From Roseibium aggregatum (lineage in GTDB: Bacteria > Pseudomonadota > Alphaproteobacteria > Rhizobiales > Stappiaceae): 64,000 nt of DNA. The DNA is taken from contig NZ_JAEKJZ010000007.1 of NCBI RefSeq assembly GCF_017309185.1, forward strand, positions 1 to 64,000. The letters run 5' to 3'. Under the pieces are notes generated by a model. It saw nothing but the letters and a program-made list of their open reading frames with translations, did no database searches and was not told the origin of the DNA. Of this stretch, positions 8,171-15,970 are shown piece after piece (the stretch's first letter is position 1; every line of letters begins with the position of its first letter). The position numbers and the translations under genes are program-made.

Positions 8171-8632
8171 TCAGCAAGACGGTTCGTTCCGCACCCAGGC
8201 ATAAACGTAAAAATCCTCTCCGCACCGGCCGTAGGAGCGCAACACCCCTTCCTTCCGCCCGCCGAACGCCTCGATCCAGTTATGGGAGATGTCATGCTCT
8301 GCATGGGTAATCACCTGCAAGCGCCGACACTCCCGTTCGATCAGGGGCCTGAGGCTCTTCAGATGCCGCGTGATCAGCGGCACGCACCGCCTGAACCGAT
8401 CCGTACCATAAGCCCAGGCCTGCCAGTGATCCGGGTCGAAGGCCGCCGCCCGGCTGAAACCATAGGCCGCCGCCGGCTCGCCCTCGTACCAGACCGACCA
8501 CACCATGCCCGGCACCGCTGTTTCCAGCGCGCAGATCCCGAGAAGCCGCGTATCCCAGTCCTTCCAGAGACAGGCGATTTCCCGGTAATCCTGATCGCGC
8601 ATATTGGCCGCGATATAGCTCGCGTCGCGCAC
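8171..8632 (-). CDS. T7 gp13-like / DUF2833 phage protein, GNAT-like fold (about 153 aa)
   Basis: Matches the pattern of phage gp13/DUF2833 proteins: VRDASYIAANMRDQDYREI at the start, then a short acetyltransferase-like core with GMVWSVWYEGEPAAAYGFSR and a closing FGGRKEGVLRSYGRCGEDFY. In T7, gp13 is needed for proper virion assembly. The frame is open further upstream inside the terminase gene, but GTG at 8632 has AAGGA seven bases upstream and places the start at the terminase stop, so that start is used. Transcribed with the terminase genes. Confidence 0.65.
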   Translation of the reverse strand: MRDASYIAANMRDQDYREIACLWKDWDTRLLGICALETAVPGMVWSVWYEGEPAAAYGFSRAAAFDPDHWQAWAYGTDRFRRCVPLITRHLKSLRPLIERECRRLQVITHAEHDISHNWIEAFGGRKEGVLRSYGRCGEDFYVYAWVRNEPSC

Positions 8633-8646
8633 GCATAGATCCTTGA

Positions 8647-10227
8647 TCAGAAGCCGGCGAGCGGATCGTCCAGCTCCGCCGCGCGCGTTCCGGCCCGGCT
8701 TCTCGAAATCTGCCTGGCGGCAGCCTTGTCCTTCCATCCCAATGCCTCGACGATTGCGTCCGCCTCGTCCGGTGACGAGCCTAGGCGGTCCTTGATGTCT
8801 TCCTTGCTTTCAATCAGGATCCTGCCGCCCTTGATCTTCCAGCGGTGCGCCGTCAACTGCGCCTTGACCGTCGCCGAGCGCTTGATCGCAAGGCCCTGCC
8901 CGCTCTTCGGATGAAGCGCCTCGCGCAGGCGCCAGTAAAGCTGGGCGCGCAGATTGTAGAAGGGGATCCGGCTGTCCTTCGCCGTCTCCCCCGATTGGGC
9001 GGAAAAGACGCATTTTTCGACCGGCAACCCGTTTTCCCGGGAGAGAAACCCGACCGTGTCGCCACCCCAGCCGCCGGTGCAGTCGACCACGATCAGCGCA
9101 TTGTCCCGCCGCTCCTGAACGATCAGCGCGCCGACGTCTGCCCCATCTCTTGTATCCGCCCCCTTGCGCACGATGTTCTGCTCGAACCGCCTTCCGTGAA
9201 GGGGCTGCAGCACCGTCCGATCCTTGCCACCCTGGGCGACATCAACCGCCAGCACATCCATGGGCAGGTCCCTGTCGACGCCGTCGTCAAAGCGCTGAAA
9301 GGCACGCTCCACCCAGTCGGAGGGGATGACCTGCCAGTCGTGATCCCGGCGTGCCGCCTGAAAGTCGCCGGTCTTCAAGGCTGTGCGCAGCGGCTCCGGC
9401 ATCTGGTCGAGCTGGGCATCGTAGGCTTCGCCCAGATATGCGTTGTCCTGGCGCTTCGCCGGAATGAAGGTCCGGCTTTTCGGCGTCCTGACATCGCCCT
9501 CCACCTCGACAGGCTCCGGCCCGTCCACCCAGACCGTGCGCACCGCATCGCCATCGTCGATGAAGACGGCCCAGAGCAGGTCTCCCGGCTTGACGGTGCC
9601 ATAAAGGGGATGCAGCGGATCGAGCCAGGGCGCGAACCACTCGATCAGGAAATCCCCCTGCCCGCCCAGCGGCGGGTTTGTGGCGATCAGCCCCCGGCAG
9701 CGTTGGTCCTGCCGCGCCGAGCGCAGCCAGCCGAGCACGAATAGGATCTTGCGCGGGTCCATCTGCGCGCCCTCGTCAAATGCCTTGAGATCGTGATCGC
9801 GCCCCTGCCAGTCCTCTTCCGCCCCAGGCAGTCCCAGGTGTCCGAACTCGATCAGCCGTTCGTCCGGGCCCACCCAGCGCGGCGGAGCGCCGGTGATCTT
9901 GCCCAGACTAGCCTTCTGCATCAGCGCGTTCATGCGCTCGATCAGCCCTTTGAGCGACTTCAGGGACTGGCGGAATATGGCCGCCTTGTGATGGGCAAAC
10001 AGCGCCAGCCCGGCGATCAGGTCCGTCTTGCCGCCACCCGCCGCCCCGCCATAAAGGGTCAGGTCGGCCTTGGAAAAATAGCCCTCCGTCTGCGGCCCGG
10101 GCTGAGGCCGCCAGACCTCGAACTGATCCAGGACGCCGGCCGCGTCGAGCCTCCTTTGCAAATCCACCCGCTCGGGTGCCGCAAGTCCGTCGATGCGCTC
10201 AATCAGTGTCTCCAGAGCCGTTGTCAT
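8647..10227 (-). CDS. terL: Phage terminase large subunit (526 aa)
   Basis: The packaging motor ATPase and nuclease. Walker A is GGAAGGGKTD at residues 60-69 and Walker B is KAFDEG with D151-E152. A coupling motif IATNPP lies at 181-186. The C-terminal RNase H-like nuclease starts at VLAVDVAQGGKD (D329), with further acidic residues at VVDCTGG and near the C-terminus (SSPDEADAIVEAL). Length is normal for this family. It overlaps the small subunit gene by 29 bases, as is usual. No disruption is visible. Confidence 0.9.
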   Translation of the reverse strand: MTTALETLIERIDGLAAPERVDLQRRLDAAGVLDQFEVWRPQPGPQTEGYFSKADLTLYGGAAGGGKTDLIAGLALFAHHKAAIFRQSLKSLKGLIERMNALMQKASLGKITGAPPRWVGPDERLIEFGHLGLPGAEEDWQGRDHDLKAFDEGAQMDPRKILFVLGWLRSARQDQRCRGLIATNPPLGGQGDFLIEWFAPWLDPLHPLYGTVKPGDLLWAVFIDDGDAVRTVWVDGPEPVEVEGDVRTPKSRTFIPAKRQDNAYLGEAYDAQLDQMPEPLRTALKTGDFQAARRDHDWQVIPSDWVERAFQRFDDGVDRDLPMDVLAVDVAQGGKDRTVLQPLHGRRFEQNIVRKGADTRDGADVGALIVQERRDNALIVVDCTGGWGGDTVGFLSRENGLPVEKCVFSAQSGETAKDSRIPFYNLRAQLYWRLREALHPKSGQGLAIKRSATVKAQLTAHRWKIKGGRILIESKEDIKDRLGSSPDEADAIVEALGWKDKAAARQISRSRAGTRAAELDDPLAGF

Positions 10228-10693
10228 TCGAATTATTATCCTCGCGCGTCAGCAGCGCCATGACCCCCAGGGCAATTTCCTGAGAGCTGCGCGGCTTGAA
10301 TGTTTCAACTTTTGCACCCTCCTCCGCCCCGCCCCAGATGCCTCCCCGGATTCCATGGGCCTCGGCCTCCGACCGGTCGCGCCAGCCGGCCCGGTTCTTC
10401 ATGTTGAAGGCCCAGGCGCTGGCGTTGAACTTCGCAAGATCGCCCCGCGCCCCCTCCTTGCCGATCCGCTCCCATTCCATGAGCCCGCGCCGCGCCGCTG
10501 TCTCCAGCTTCTCGGGTGGGAAATCCTCAGGGAACTGCTCGGCGTAATAGCGAATGGTCTTGCGGTCGGCATCGGGAAAACTCTCGATCGAGTACCCGGC
10601 CGCGATATGCGCGCAAAACGCCGCGCATGCCTTTTGCCGCGCGTTCGCCGTCGGCCATTTCAGGACATCGGCCGCGTCGTCCTCATCAGGCAT
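10199..10693 (-). CDS. Phage terminase small subunit / DNA-packaging protein (about 164 aa)
   Basis: An acidic N-terminus is followed by a helix-turn-helix-like segment (ARQKACAAFCAHIAAGYSIE) and the block FNASAWAFNMKNRAGWRDRS, characteristic of terminase small subunits that recognise the pac/cos site. The frame opens at 10708, but ATG at 10693 is preceded by AGAGGA at good spacing and is preferred. It overlaps the large subunit start by 29 bases. The C-terminal tail is Asn/Asp/Gly-rich and flexible. Confidence 0.75.
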   Translation of the reverse strand: MPDEDDAADVLKWPTANARQKACAAFCAHIAAGYSIESFPDADRKTIRYYAEQFPEDFPPEKLETAARRGLMEWERIGKEGARGDLAKFNASAWAFNMKNRAGWRDRSEAEAHGIRGGIWGGAEEGAKVETFKPRSSQEIALGVMALLTREDNNSNDNGSGDTD

Positions 10694-10708
10694 GGATTCC
10701 TCTTTCAT

Positions 10709-11113
10709 GTCGGGAAGTGTGCTTTGAGCCGAAGAAACGTTTCGGACATGACGCTCAGTTTCGCCATGCAGCGATCGTCAGGCGCAGCTGTCGTTGCAGC
10801 GCAGACCGCCGCGCCGGTTAGCACATGTACCCACTGTAACTTGAGAGCGTCTGTTTTATCCGTGAACTGACGACGCCGTCCAGCGGTCAGCCCGGTCTCA
10901 AACCACGGGTCAGACAGGGAAACCGAAAATGGTGTTGAGGCTCAAGAAGCTTTCTCGGCTGGGCGTTGAGCGTCTGTCGTTCAACGCAACGGTCTTTCTC
11001 GCTCAGCGTCGGTCATTCGATGAAGGCAGGAACCGTTTCTGAACAGACACCACCTGCCACAGGTACAGGTGATGCTTGTCGTTGGTGAGCGCGGTGGAGC
11101 GTTTCGCGGATTT
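10709..11113. other. Prophage intergenic stretch without a recognised gene
   Basis: About 400 bases between the early genes and the terminase genes. It has no good open frame with a ribosome site on either strand. Imperfect repeats of the type GAGCGTCTGT and CTCAGCGTCGGTC occur at 10840-11020. A packaging (pac/cos) site or a late promoter for the leftward virion operon would be expected here, but I cannot point to one. Confidence 0.35.
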
Positions 11114-11485
11114 TTAATCCGCTTCTTTCAGCCTGCAGGCCAGTTTCTTCAAGAGAACCTTGTTACGGCTGGTGACCGTCGAACGCTTCCAGCCAAAGCT
11201 CTCGCAGACCTTGCTGAATTTTCCGCCACCTGCCTTGCACATGATCTCGAATTGCAGCGCCCGACGCGAATCCGTGTCCTCGATCAGAGAAAACCAGGTG
11301 AGCGCTTCCTCCGCCCGGCCGATTGCCGCTGGAGAATAGACCCGCCGTCTGCGGGCGATCTTGCGGCGGTAATCCGGCCAGGCCGCCAGAACGGTCTTCG
11401 GACCGTCGCCCTTGGCGGTTGCCGCGATGACTTCGAAGGCTTCGACGAACCGGCCCATCATCTCTTCAGGCGTATCCGGTCCCAT
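11114..11485 (-). CDS. DUF6362-type HTH protein of the prophage early region (123 aa)
   Basis: Residues 30-60 hold WPDYRRKIARRRR and a helix; the C-terminal half (DSRRALQFEIMCKAGGGKFS ... FGWKRSTVTSRNKVLLKK) is a sigma-like or homeodomain-like HTH. This arrangement fits DUF6362 proteins of alphaproteobacterial phages, thought to bind DNA, possibly as late-gene regulators. The frame is open to 11587, but ATG at 11485 carries a strong GGAGGG upstream. It is the last early gene before the terminase region, which suits a late-transcription activator. Confidence 0.6.
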   Translation of the reverse strand: MGPDTPEEMMGRFVEAFEVIAATAKGDGPKTVLAAWPDYRRKIARRRRVYSPAAIGRAEEALTWFSLIEDTDSRRALQFEIMCKAGGGKFSKVCESFGWKRSTVTSRNKVLLKKLACRLKEAD

Positions 11486-11541
11486 CTCAGCCCTCCGAAA
11501 GAGAGGCCGGCGTGAGATTACCGGAAACGTGCCAAGCCGGT

Positions 11542-11706
11542 CTATCCCTGCTGCGCCTGACGCTCCTTTCGATATCCCTCGTCCCAAAGGCCGTGGTAAT
11601 CGGCCTTGGGTGGATAGGGATTGTCATCAAGCGACTTGCCTTCCCGGAAGGCTTCCACACCGCGCTCGAAAGCGAACACCTGTGCTTTTGTCTGGTAGGC
11701 CTGCAT
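11542..11706 (-). CDS. CrpP/Rmf-like small protein (54 aa)
   Basis: The sequence MQAYQTKAQVFAFERGVEAF, then REGKSLDDNPYP and YHGLWDEGYRKE, fits the ribosome-modulation-factor-like/CrpP domain: G-x2-A-x3-G-x3-x2-NPY followed by W-x2-GY. Members occur in phages and plasmids. Some have been linked to ribosome hibernation or ciprofloxacin modification, but nothing here decides the role. Start ATG 11706 has AGGGG upstream; a longer frame to 11829 lacks this. Bases 11707-11866 hold no other gene, though TTGTCA near 11857 on the minus strand could be a -35 box. Confidence 0.6.
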   Translation of the reverse strand: MQAYQTKAQVFAFERGVEAFREGKSLDDNPYPPKADYHGLWDEGYRKERQAQQG

Positions 11707-11866
11707 CTCTCTGCCCCTGAATTCAATAGCTGACTGAAATATTCGCCCCATCCCGTCGTAAAACCGTTCGGCGCAGCAAAAGCAGAGCGTTCTGACGATA
11801 AACGGAAATACAGCCGGTGATTGATGCAACCCATACTAGGTACATAAGTCTTTTTGACAATAGTCT

Positions 11867-12286
11867 TCATGCGGCTTTCCCCTGCGTTTGCGCCTTCAGA
11901 AGACCGTCGAGTTCATAGGACAAGAGCACGGACAGGGTGATGGTCGGTGCCGACGGGTTCAATTCCTTGGCCCTTGCCATCAGCGTCGCCAGATCCAGCC
12001 GGTCGAAGAGGTCGAGAAAATCGCCCCGCTCGACCCAGTCCGGTTTGTTCAGAACCAGCCAGGACACCGCGGTGATGACTGGCGCCGACCAGTTGCCCCG
12101 GTTATGGGCCGTGTTGATCATTCCCAGAACCAGACGCAAATGTCCGGCACCGTGTTTCTTCAAGAGCCCCCGACACGTGCTTCGAGCCTTGGACTGGTGA
12201 CGGCCGTCCGCGCGTTTGGCGGAATTCACGAAGTGAATGCCAAACTCGGCGGCAACTCGGTCCACTTCCGCACCCGAAACCATCAA
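11867..12286 (-). CDS. Prophage early protein, unknown (139 aa)
   Basis: A mostly helical protein. The part KARSTCRGLLKKHGAGHLRL followed by VLGMINTAHNRGNWSAPVIT is typical of a widespread family of short alphaproteobacterial phage/prophage proteins with an HG-x2-HL-x2-VL signature, whose function is not known to me. It overlaps the upstream gene by four bases (ATGA-type) and so is translated with it. It lies in the early block next to the repressor, so a replication, recombination or regulatory accessory role is likely. Confidence 0.5.
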   Translation of the reverse strand: MMVSGAEVDRVAAEFGIHFVNSAKRADGRHQSKARSTCRGLLKKHGAGHLRLVLGMINTAHNRGNWSAPVITAVSWLVLNKPDWVERGDFLDLFDRLDLATLMARAKELNPSAPTITLSVLLSYELDGLLKAQTQGKAA

Positions 12287-12618
12287 GCACCTCCTTTTTT
12301 GTTGGCAACGTGCCAGGTCGAGCCTGCCCCGGCCTGAAGTCCGGCAAATGCTTCTTCAGCCCGCTGCCGGGCGGTTCGCGGCAAGTGTTCTGGCTTTGTT
12401 CTTTTTCCGTTGAATGCTTCGGCTCTGGGCTGCTGCCTCGCCCCCATGTGCCCCAGCCCCTGCTTCAGTAGCCTCAGTTCCAGCGTCAGCAGCCGGTTGC
12501 GCGCCTTCTCAAGGGCAAACTCGTCTTCTAGCCGCGACTGCGGCCGCTCCGCCCTGATCCGGCATTGCGCGACCCGTTCCCGCGCTTCCTCGATCTCGCT
12601 CTTCAGGCTCCTCGCCAT
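12283..12618 (-). CDS. Prophage early coiled-coil protein, unknown (111 aa)
   Basis: First gene of the leftward early operon, starting just inside the divergent promoter region. Residues 1-60 are a long charged helix (LKSEIEEARERVAQCRIRAE, then leucine-rich RLLTLELRLLKQGL) likely to form a coiled coil; the rest is basic and disordered. No family recognised. Being the first leftward gene under the repressor's operators, it is in the place of a Cro-like or antirepressor gene, but it shows no HTH. Confidence 0.45.
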   Translation of the reverse strand: MARSLKSEIEEARERVAQCRIRAERPQSRLEDEFALEKARNRLLTLELRLLKQGLGHMGARQQPRAEAFNGKRTKPEHLPRTARQRAEEAFAGLQAGAGSTWHVANKKGGA

Positions 12619-12747
12619 CGTCGTCTAGTCTCCCGTACGCTCATCTGAACACGACAAATACGTACGCGCATTACGTACACTTGTCAACGGCAACGCGTAC
12701 GCATATAGTGACGTCGCGTACTCTAAAGACAACACCCGGCGGCCACC
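12619..12747. promoter_or_regulatory. Divergent prophage promoter/operator region with GTACGC-type half-sites
   Basis: Rightward promoter for the repressor: TTGTCA (12681-12686), 17-base spacer, TATAGT (12704-12709). Leftward: TTGACA on the minus strand (12687-12682), overlapping the rightward -35, with a weak -10 near 12664. Half-sites GTACGC/GCGTAC recur at 12635-12640, 12662-12667, 12695-12702 (perfect palindrome GCGTACGC) and 12716-12721, and TACGTA lies near 12672. They cover both -10 regions, as expected for a CI-type switch. Confidence 0.6.
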
Positions 12748-13473
12748 ATGGTACATCGCGAGCAGACCCTCCACGACAAGCTTCACGCCCTGAAGGACAG
12801 ATCCGGTCTTTCCTTAAGAGCAATCGCGCGCGAGATGGGCTATTCCCAGGCCTCCTCCATCCAGCGTTATTTTTCCCCCGCCTATGGCGACAGGGCGCTC
12901 CCGGCGAATTTCATCAGCAAGCTCCTTGCGGTCCTTCCCGGCAAGGGAACTCCGCCGATAAAACGCGAGGAAGTTCTGGACCTGGCGGACGGAACGGTCG
13001 CGGAGATCCGGCGCAAACTTCCGGAACTGCCCTCAAGTGGCGTTCCGATTGTCGGCGAAGTCGCAGCCGGACTGTGGATGGAGGCTGCATTGTTCGAAAC
13101 GGAAAATGCCGAAGAATCAACAATATCCTACGATGTCCGCTTTCCGCCCCAGGCACAGTTCGTCGTCAGGGTACGTGGCGAATCCCTCAACAGGGTCGCG
13201 GCCAATGGAGATCTGCTTTTATGCGTTGATTATCTTGCCGCCGGCATCGAGCTGAAAGAAAACGATCTGGTGCTGGTCGAACGCTCGCGCGATAACGGCA
13301 TGACAATCGAACGGACGGCGAAACGCCTCATCCGGCTGAACGGACAGTCGGAATTGATGCCGGAATCCGACGACCCCAGATTCCAGGACACGATCGTCTA
13401 CCGTGAAGGGGACTTCGACCATACGGAAGTCAAGATCAAGGCCAAGGTCGTCATGGTGTTCAAACCGCTCTGA
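12748..13473 (+). CDS. S24-family phage repressor, CI/LexA-like (241 aa)
   Basis: The N-terminal HTH (residues about 8-45: KLHALKDRSGLSLRAIAREM then GYSQASSIQRYF) binds operators. The C-terminal half is an S24 self-cleaving peptidase. The scissile bond is Ala107-Gly108 in GEVAAGLW, catalytic Ser146 lies in VRGESLNRVAANGD and Lys192 in ERTAKRLIR, matching the spacing in lambda CI. It should hold the prophage silent and be inactivated through RecA after DNA damage. It is divergent from the early operon. The ATG has no strong ribosome site, which suits a short-leader autoregulated mRNA. The gene is intact. Confidence 0.85.
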   Translation: MVHREQTLHDKLHALKDRSGLSLRAIAREMGYSQASSIQRYFSPAYGDRALPANFISKLLAVLPGKGTPPIKREEVLDLADGTVAEIRRKLPELPSSGVPIVGEVAAGLWMEAALFETENAEESTISYDVRFPPQAQFVVRVRGESLNRVAANGDLLLCVDYLAAGIELKENDLVLVERSRDNGMTIERTAKRLIRLNGQSELMPESDDPRFQDTIVYREGDFDHTEVKIKAKVVMVFKPL

Positions 13474-13538
13474 TCGCCGCATCGCAGTCTCATTTCGCGC
13501 ACAACCGCCTAAGCGAATCGATAACAAAAGTTGAAATG

Positions 13539-13553
13539 TACGCATAACGCGTA
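13539..13553. promoter_or_regulatory. Inverted repeat TACGC-N5-GCGTA, likely extra repressor operator
   Basis: TACGC ATAAC GCGTA lies 32 bases before the gene at 13585. It uses the same half-site as the operators at 12634-12721. This suggests that the small gene after the repressor is controlled by the same protein. Confidence 0.5.
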
Positions 13554-13584
13554 TAGACTCAGCCTCCATGTGCTGGAGGTATGA

Positions 13585-13911
13585 ATGACACTGAACCTTG
13601 ATTTCTCGTTCTTCTCGGTGGTTTGCGAGTTGAAGGGATGCCTCTACATCCCGGAAACAGATCTGGAGGACATGACCTTCCAGAGGATCGTCGACGACAT
13701 CCGCAGCGGCCAGCTTGAGAATGTACGCGCTGTTCTGGAATACAACCCGTCCGAAGGCTGGTGCTCGGACGTAACCGGTGATGTACTCACCGCGCTTTGC
13801 CCGGAAGAAGACGCCGACGGCGATCCGAACACACCCCATGACTGGTCCGACTATCGCAGCGAGCGCATAGACGGACGTCTTGCGGGAGTATCCGCGACAG
13901 TCGCGGCCTGA
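13585..13911 (+). CDS. Small acidic protein at the prophage edge, unknown (108 aa)
   Basis: An acidic soluble protein beginning MTLNLDFSFFSVVCELKGCL and containing DDIRSGQLENVRAVLEYNPS, which reads like a helix-loop ankyrin-type fragment, then an Asp/Pro-rich C-terminal part. A strong GGAGGT precedes the ATG. The upstream TACGC-N5-GCGTA operator places it in the prophage regulon. It is the last prophage gene; the next gene, convergent, is host. No integrase is seen on this side. Confidence 0.5.
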   Translation: MTLNLDFSFFSVVCELKGCLYIPETDLEDMTFQRIVDDIRSGQLENVRAVLEYNPSEGWCSDVTGDVLTALCPEEDADGDPNTPHDWSDYRSERIDGRLAGVSATVAA

Positions 13912-13970
13912 AGAAAACTGAAAACAGCCGTCTTCAGGGAACCGCTTTCAACCTGCGGAATTTTCCGAGA

Positions 13971-15383
13971 TCAGTTCAGGTCCTTCAGGAGCCGTCCATG
14001 CTTCCGGGTCTGCTCGATGACCTCACCGAATGTTCCATATCCTCTGGAAGCCAGGATAGGCAGCATCTTGCAAAGCGCCTCGGCGGTGACCTTGGCATCG
14101 CCAAGCGCCGTGTGGCGCGCCTCTTCGGGAACGTGAACTCCCAGACGTTCGCACACTGCGTCAAGTGTGTGCGTCTCATTCTCACCGAACAGAACCGCCG
14201 ACAGCAGCACCGTGTCGAGCAGGGGATGATCCCACTTGAAGCCGAGCGCTTTTCCATAGCGCTGCATGAAGGCCATGTCGAACGGCGCATTGTGGGCGAC
14301 AAGCACCGCGTCGCGGGAGAAATCATGGAACCGGCCGACAGCCTGCTCCGCATCCGGCGCGTCCGCGACCATGTCGTCGGTGATACCGTGCACTTTGGTC
14401 GAGGCAATCGGAATGCTGCGGCCGGGATTGACAAGCTGATCCATTTCCTCGCCGGCGACAATCCGGCCCTTGATCACGCGGACCGCGCCGATCTGCACGA
14501 TTTCATCCTTGTGAGGCGTCAGTCCGGTGGTCTCCGTGTCGAACACGACAAAGGTCAGGTCCTGCAGCGGCCGGTTTTCAATGGCCTGTTCGCTTTCATG
14601 TTCTCGGAAATCGAAATCGTAGATCAGCGGCCGATCGGCCCGCGGGTCGATGCGCGCGTGGGTCTGGTCGACGAGGATCATGTAACCGGAAGCCTGGCTG
14701 AGTTTTTTCAGGCGCAGTTCGAAAGTCAGGTTTCCCCGGCTGCAGCGCACTTTGGCCAGAACCTCGCTGCGTTTGCCCGTGAGCTTGGCGCTTGCCGCCC
14801 GAAGATCCTCTTCGTTGAAATAATCGAAGATCGAGGCGCTTAGGCGGGGCACATGCACCTGCCCCAGAAGATCGGCCGCCTGACCGTCATAAAGCATGAT
14901 CAGATGCGCCGGGCTGACCAGGACGATTGCGACGGGTATTTCCGTCAGGAGAATCGCCAGATGCGCCTTTTCCGCCATCAGGCGGGCCGTTTCCTCCGCC
15001 AGATGCTCTTCCACATCGGCCGATATCTGTGACAGCTTGCCGGTCACGGCATCGACGGCGGGCGCGAGGTCGCCGAGATACCGAGCCTGATGCAGGTCCA
15101 GAGATGTTTGCGCATCCGCGTGGGCACGCACCCGCATCGCCGCCGCAAGACGCTCGATCGGTTTGGCGACATTCTCGTCGAATAGAAACCAGACCCCGGT
15201 GGTGACCGCAAGAATACCGAATACGGAAAGGACACCGGAGAAAACGAGGCCTGAGGTTGCATCCTCTTCCCCGCCCCTGAGGTAGCCCAGATAAAGCGCG
15301 CTGCAAACAATCCCGGCACAGGCTGCCGCGACGCCAAGGAAAAACAGGAAGATACGCAGGCGCAGGCTGAGAGACGTAAACAT
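13971..15383 (-). CDS. Membrane-anchored PAS-like / DnaQ-type 3'-5' exonuclease (470 aa)
   Basis: Two N-terminal membrane helices (about residues 9-35 and 47-70) are followed by a HAMP-like/coiled-coil stretch, a PAS-like domain (about 140-240) and a C-terminal DEDDh exonuclease. Exo I is FDTETTG (D282, E284 counting from this start), Exo II lies in AHNAPFDMAF and Exo III ends HTALGDAKVT. It would hydrolyse DNA or RNA 3' ends at the inner membrane, perhaps under signal control. Start: the ATG at 15383 overlaps the preceding stop (TGATG) with GGAG upstream; an earlier start at 15398 is possible. The same gene commonly sits beside DUF294/CBS and acetate-type symporter genes, as here. Confidence 0.8.
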   Translation of the reverse strand: MFTSLSLRLRIFLFFLGVAAACAGIVCSALYLGYLRGGEEDATSGLVFSGVLSVFGILAVTTGVWFLFDENVAKPIERLAAAMRVRAHADAQTSLDLHQARYLGDLAPAVDAVTGKLSQISADVEEHLAEETARLMAEKAHLAILLTEIPVAIVLVSPAHLIMLYDGQAADLLGQVHVPRLSASIFDYFNEEDLRAASAKLTGKRSEVLAKVRCSRGNLTFELRLKKLSQASGYMILVDQTHARIDPRADRPLIYDFDFREHESEQAIENRPLQDLTFVVFDTETTGLTPHKDEIVQIGAVRVIKGRIVAGEEMDQLVNPGRSIPIASTKVHGITDDMVADAPDAEQAVGRFHDFSRDAVLVAHNAPFDMAFMQRYGKALGFKWDHPLLDTVLLSAVLFGENETHTLDAVCERLGVHVPEEARHTALGDAKVTAEALCKMLPILASRGYGTFGEVIEQTRKHGRLLKDLN

Positions 15384-15904
15384 CAGGCTTCTCCGCAAAT
15401 CGTGGAGAGGACCGGGTCGTCCGCGGATACGTTCACCCAGGCCACACCGTCTACCGATCCGTCGTCTTCAAAGGTGATCGCATCCGCGAGCGCGGCCCGC
15501 CTGAGCCCTGCACAGTCCGCGAGCACCGGCAACTTGTTGACGGCGGACCAGCGCCCGAAGAAATACACTTCGGCCAGCTTCAACCCCGGCTGCCCGGAAT
15601 GCTCCCTGAGCGTTGCGGTGTCGACGGCAACGAACCGCTCGACGAACGGCACGAGATAGGTCCAGGGCCGGTAGAGCGCCTTGCTTTCGGCCGTTTGCGC
15701 CACAACAACTCCTTCGGGCAAGGCCTCCCTTGTGCGATCATACCAGCCGTACTCGTTGTAAATCGTCGCTGCGATCATCGTCGCACCCGCCGCCACGGGT
15801 GCGAACCAGCGCGGCAGACGCCCGCCCAATGTTCGGTTGACGAGCATGACAAGACCCGCTGCGGCAATGCCGGCTATGAAGGTCGCGATCAGCTCAACAA
15901 ACAT
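15383..15904 (-). CDS. Small inner-membrane protein of the symporter cluster (173 aa)
   Basis: Two N-terminal membrane helices (residues 5-24 and 34-48) are followed by a soluble domain of about 120 residues containing NEYGWYDRTREALPEGVVVA and AVNKLPVLADCAG. It resembles conserved hypothetical membrane proteins that accompany DUF294/CBS and exonuclease genes near acetate-type permeases. Function unknown. It is coupled to the exonuclease by a TGATG overlap and lies 66 bases after the DUF294 gene, so the three are probably one transcript. Confidence 0.6.
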   Translation of the reverse strand: MFVELIATFIAGIAAAGLVMLVNRTLGGRLPRWFAPVAAGATMIAATIYNEYGWYDRTREALPEGVVVAQTAESKALYRPWTYLVPFVERFVAVDTATLREHSGQPGLKLAEVYFFGRWSAVNKLPVLADCAGLRRAALADAITFEDDGSVDGVAWVNVSADDPVLSTICGEA

Positions 15905-15970
15905 GTGTTCCCTCCCCTTTCGCCTGCGGCGCGGCCTCCTCCAGGCCTGGCCGCAATCGGCGATACGTTT

